64,000 bases of DNA from an uncultured Actinomycetes bacterium (GTDB taxonomy: Bacteria > Actinomycetota > Acidimicrobiia > Acidimicrobiales > RAAP-2): the NCBI GenBank assembly GCA_903871335.1, contig CAIQGE010000022.1, positions 36,719 through 100,718 of the forward strand, in the 5' to 3' direction. Made by a program: the position numbers and the translations under genes. The notes beneath the pieces are model-generated. The model did not search any database and had not been told where the DNA came from. It saw only the letters and a list, made by a program, of their open reading frames with translations. Positions 61,689 to 64,000 of the stretch are shown piece by piece (positions within the stretch are counted from its first letter, which is position 1; the number at the start of each line of letters is the position of its first letter).

Positions 61689-63996
61689 CACCCTGGTCAC
61701 CTCTGGCTCCGTCCGTGCCGGGCGATTCACTCGAGGACGGCGCCGCTTCGGTGTCCGTGCTGACGTCGTCCGACCCGGCCACGGTCTCGGAATCCGACGT
61801 CACAGCCTTCGCGTCAGCCGGCGTAGCTTGCTCGTCCGACGGTGTCTCGGTGTGTTCGGCGTTCTCACCGGCTGACGTCGCCTCGCTGGACTCACCAGCT
61901 TCACCGGACTCGCTGGGCTCGGGTGCGTCACCACTGTTGTTCGACGTGGTTTCATCCGACGCGTTCTCACTGTCGTGTGCCGTCTCGACGTGAGCGAGCG
62001 GATCGTGCAACTCCGGGTCACTCTCCGCTGGCGTGCTCGTGTCCGCCGGATCCTCGGTCGGTCCCGGGCGCCAGAATCGCAGGCGATTGAGAAGTCGACG
62101 GAGGAACGGGATCAACATCAAGAAGAACAAGATCGCCAACGCACCGAGGAGGAACAGGACGAATGGACGCTGCAGCCACTGGACCAGCACTTCGGTCGTC
62201 TTGGGCAATGTTGGCGTGACCGTGAAGGCGGTGAGCAGTTGCCCGTCGGGGCCGACGACCGCCGTGTCACCCGCGAGGGACACCCAACCGTTGCTCTGTT
62301 GGTTGAGAGCGTTGATCAAATCTTGAGCACCGTTCCCCTTGTTCTCGAGCAAAGTGACCACACCGGCTTGCGTGGAGCTGTGCCCGATCGACAAGAACGA
62401 CACATTCGGGTCGGTGACGATGGTGCCATTGCCCTTGTTGTCGGTGAAGATGACCGTGCCGTTGATCGGCGTCACGGGGTAGAGCTTCTTGGCGAGCTCA
62501 TCCGTCGGTCGAGTCACGATGATCGCTGGTGAGGCTTGGTCCCACGCCGAAGGGCTGATCGCCGTCAAGCTGAGTGGAACCGTGGCGGTCCGCTGAATTC
62601 CGCAGACGAGTTGAACCGCGAGCTGCAGGTCGTGGAAGTTGGGATCGATGACCACATTCGCCGCCGGCAACAGCAACTGCGGCATCGCGGCGAAACCATT
62701 GGCGTTCAGCGGCGCACCGGGCGTCAGGGTGATGACTGAACTCGAGTCAACCGACACCGCCAAGGGAGACAACTGCGCGCACGCGCCTTCGTACCCGAAG
62801 AAGGAGACAACGATGGCGATATTGACGGACCGCTGAATTTCCTGCCACGGCAACGTTGCGGTCATTGACCATGAACCATTCGGTTGCAACTTCGTTGACG
62901 TCACGGGAATGTTGTTGATCTCGAGGGTCAATGACGCTGCCGTACCGAGTGGCGGAGCCTGAGCGGCTCCGTGGAGATTCAGGATGGCTCCCTTGAACTC
63001 GTAACCCACGGTGGCCTGCGTGAAATTCAACGGAATCGAGAAGTTCCCCACTCCACTCACGACTTGAGTAGTGATACCCAACTGTTGCAGCGTGAGGGTG
63101 GTGCCGGGATTCTGGGCTGCCCCTTGGACCAGGAGACCCCGCACGGAGTCGGTCTGCAGCAAGGTCGCAATTCTGGAACCAAGAAGTCGCACCTGACGGG
63201 CCAGGCCCTCACCCGAACCGGAAATCACGAGACCGACCCGCGGGTCAGGATTCACCGTCAAGCCGGCGGGTGCCGCTGGGTCGAACGTCACGACGCGGTC
63301 GAACCTCGTGGGTGCCTTCAGGCTCGACCACGGTTCGTCGGTCGACACCAGGACGGCGTTGAGTGAACGATTCACGTTGTTCGCCGACGTCATCGCGGTT
63401 ACCTGCGTTGCGGCACCGGCAACGTCGTAGCGAAATCCGGTCGACACGCGCAGCAGCAGCCGATTGATGGGTCCGAGAAGATACGAACCCACGCTCAAGG
63501 GAATTGGTTGCGCGACGTAGCCCACCGAGAGCGGCGCGGCTCGAATCACGACGCCGGTCGTGTTGGGTCCGCAGTTGGCGGTGTAGTTCGTTTCGCGGAT
63601 ATAAGAATTAATGACGATCGTGACGGTCTTGCCCAACTTCCCGTCAACGGGGATGAGCCAATTCTGCGTCTTCGTGAGATCCGTCGGTGACGTGAGAGTG
63701 GCGAGTCGGGTGTCGTTGTTCGTCGCGTCAATGGCCTCGAGCGAGCCACCTGCGATAAAGGTTGGCCAGGTCAATTGGACGGACAAATAGCGCCACTTGA
63801 CTCCCGGAGCCGGTGGCAAAACGAACGTTGTGTTGCCCACCAGACCCGTGATCTGGTTGACGGCCGGAAGGCCCAAAATGGACGGCGCGATGGTAGCCGT
63901 CGCCCCGTTATGCGTCGGCGCCGTACCAGACGTGGCGCTGGCTACTGGCGTGACGAACCCCGACGCTACACAGAGCGCCAGTAAGAGGCTGAGCAC
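61669..63996 (-). CDS. BcsB-like exported membrane protein of the exopolysaccharide locus (reaches window edge)
   Basis: At least 775 residues. A signal peptide (LLLALCVASGFVTPVASA) opens it; the true start may lie beyond the window because only four bases remain. The exported domain resembles BcsB, the cellulose synthase subunit that guides the glucan: alternating jelly-roll-like and flavodoxin-like parts are suggested by YVAQPIPLSVGSYLLGPIN, DRVVTFDPAAPAG and LEINNIPVTSTKLQPNGSW. One membrane helix (about 615-635) precedes a basic patch and an acidic, Ser/Glu/Thr-rich tail of about 130 residues, predicted disordered. It heads the BcsA-like locus, which supports the assignment. Confidence 0.8.
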   Translation of the reverse strand: MLSLLLALCVASGFVTPVASATSGTAPTHNGATATIAPSILGLPAVNQITGLVGNTTFVLPPAPGVKWRYLSVQLTWPTFIAGGSLEAIDATNNDTRLATLTSPTDLTKTQNWLIPVDGKLGKTVTIVINSYIRETNYTANCGPNTTGVVIRAAPLSVGYVAQPIPLSVGSYLLGPINRLLLRVSTGFRYDVAGAATQVTAMTSANNVNRSLNAVLVSTDEPWSSLKAPTRFDRVVTFDPAAPAGLTVNPDPRVGLVISGSGEGLARQVRLLGSRIATLLQTDSVRGLLVQGAAQNPGTTLTLQQLGITTQVVSGVGNFSIPLNFTQATVGYEFKGAILNLHGAAQAPPLGTAASLTLEINNIPVTSTKLQPNGSWSMTATLPWQEIQRSVNIAIVVSFFGYEGACAQLSPLAVSVDSSSVITLTPGAPLNANGFAAMPQLLLPAANVVIDPNFHDLQLAVQLVCGIQRTATVPLSLTAISPSAWDQASPAIIVTRPTDELAKKLYPVTPINGTVIFTDNKGNGTIVTDPNVSFLSIGHSSTQAGVVTLLENKGNGAQDLINALNQQSNGWVSLAGDTAVVGPDGQLLTAFTVTPTLPKTTEVLVQWLQRPFVLFLLGALAILFFLMLIPFLRRLLNRLRFWRPGPTEDPADTSTPAESDPELHDPLAHVETAHDSENASDETTSNNSGDAPEPSESGEAGESSEATSAGENAEHTETPSDEQATPADAKAVTSDSETVAGSDDVSTDTEAAPSSSESPGTDGARGDQGDEPPVS

Positions 63997-64000
63997 AACA

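Overview
The window reads as a chromosomal segment of a high-GC, GTG-start-rich actinobacterium. The gene mix fits the class Acidimicrobiia best: an F420-type luciferase-like oxidoreductase, an acid-type sedolisin peptidase, an FTR1 iron permease, and a halohydrin dehalogenase resembling HheG of Ilumatobacter. The taxonomic call is inference from gene content; there is no rRNA or other marker here. I found no tRNA, rRNA, insertion sequence, prophage or CRISPR array. Coding density is very high, and only 44307-44844 lacks a gene over more than 300 bases.

Layout. 1-6.1 kb: an envelope redox module (flavoreductase cut by the window edge, FMN-binding protein with a Thr-rich linker, ApbE flavin transferase, b-type cytochrome-like membrane protein, phosphodiester glycosidase-like protein) and a two-component pair. 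6.1-20.3 kb: metabolic and envelope genes, namely a divergent alkyl-sulfatase-family protein, a PLP lyase/decarboxylase, an F420-type oxidoreductase, DUF389, two glycosyltransferases, a frameshifted DJ-1/PfpI gene, a glutaredoxin, a TMEM175-type channel, UDP-sulfoquinovose synthase, glycerate kinase, an isocitrate/isopropylmalate dehydrogenase homologue and a D-2-hydroxyacid dehydrogenase. 20.3-33.6 kb: a translationally coupled alkyl sulfatase and alpha-hydroxyacid oxidase, a crotonase, a large sedolisin, DUF2855, then a halohydrin dehalogenase-TetR-arylsulfatase operon with a likely operator, and a J-domain protein.

33.7-44.3 kb is one gene for a 3539-residue secreted protein with 33 Ig-like (He_PIG-type) repeats. 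44.8-54.2 kb carries FTR1 and a complete potassium-transport locus: kdpE, a KdpD-like kinase lacking its N-terminal half, that N-terminal half as a separate divergent gene, kdpFABC, and an extra 27-residue membrane microprotein overlapping kdpF. 54.2-64 kb holds ettA and a compact five-gene exopolysaccharide locus (BcsB-like, unknown membrane protein, BcsA-like GT2, GT-C enzyme, GH3), with the first gene running to the window edge.

Themes. Organosulfur chemistry recurs: two alkyl-sulfatase-family genes, one arylsulfatase and one UDP-sulfoquinovose synthase. Hydroxyacid metabolism clusters at 17-21.5 kb. Four promoter-like TANNNT boxes lie exactly six bases before a start codon, suggesting leaderless transcription. 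The observations I rate highest are the halohydrin dehalogenase operon, the giant repeat protein with an alternating two-type repeat pattern, the cellulose-synthase-like cluster, the alkyl sulfatase homologue without its metal ligands, and the split kdpD with the kdp microprotein.
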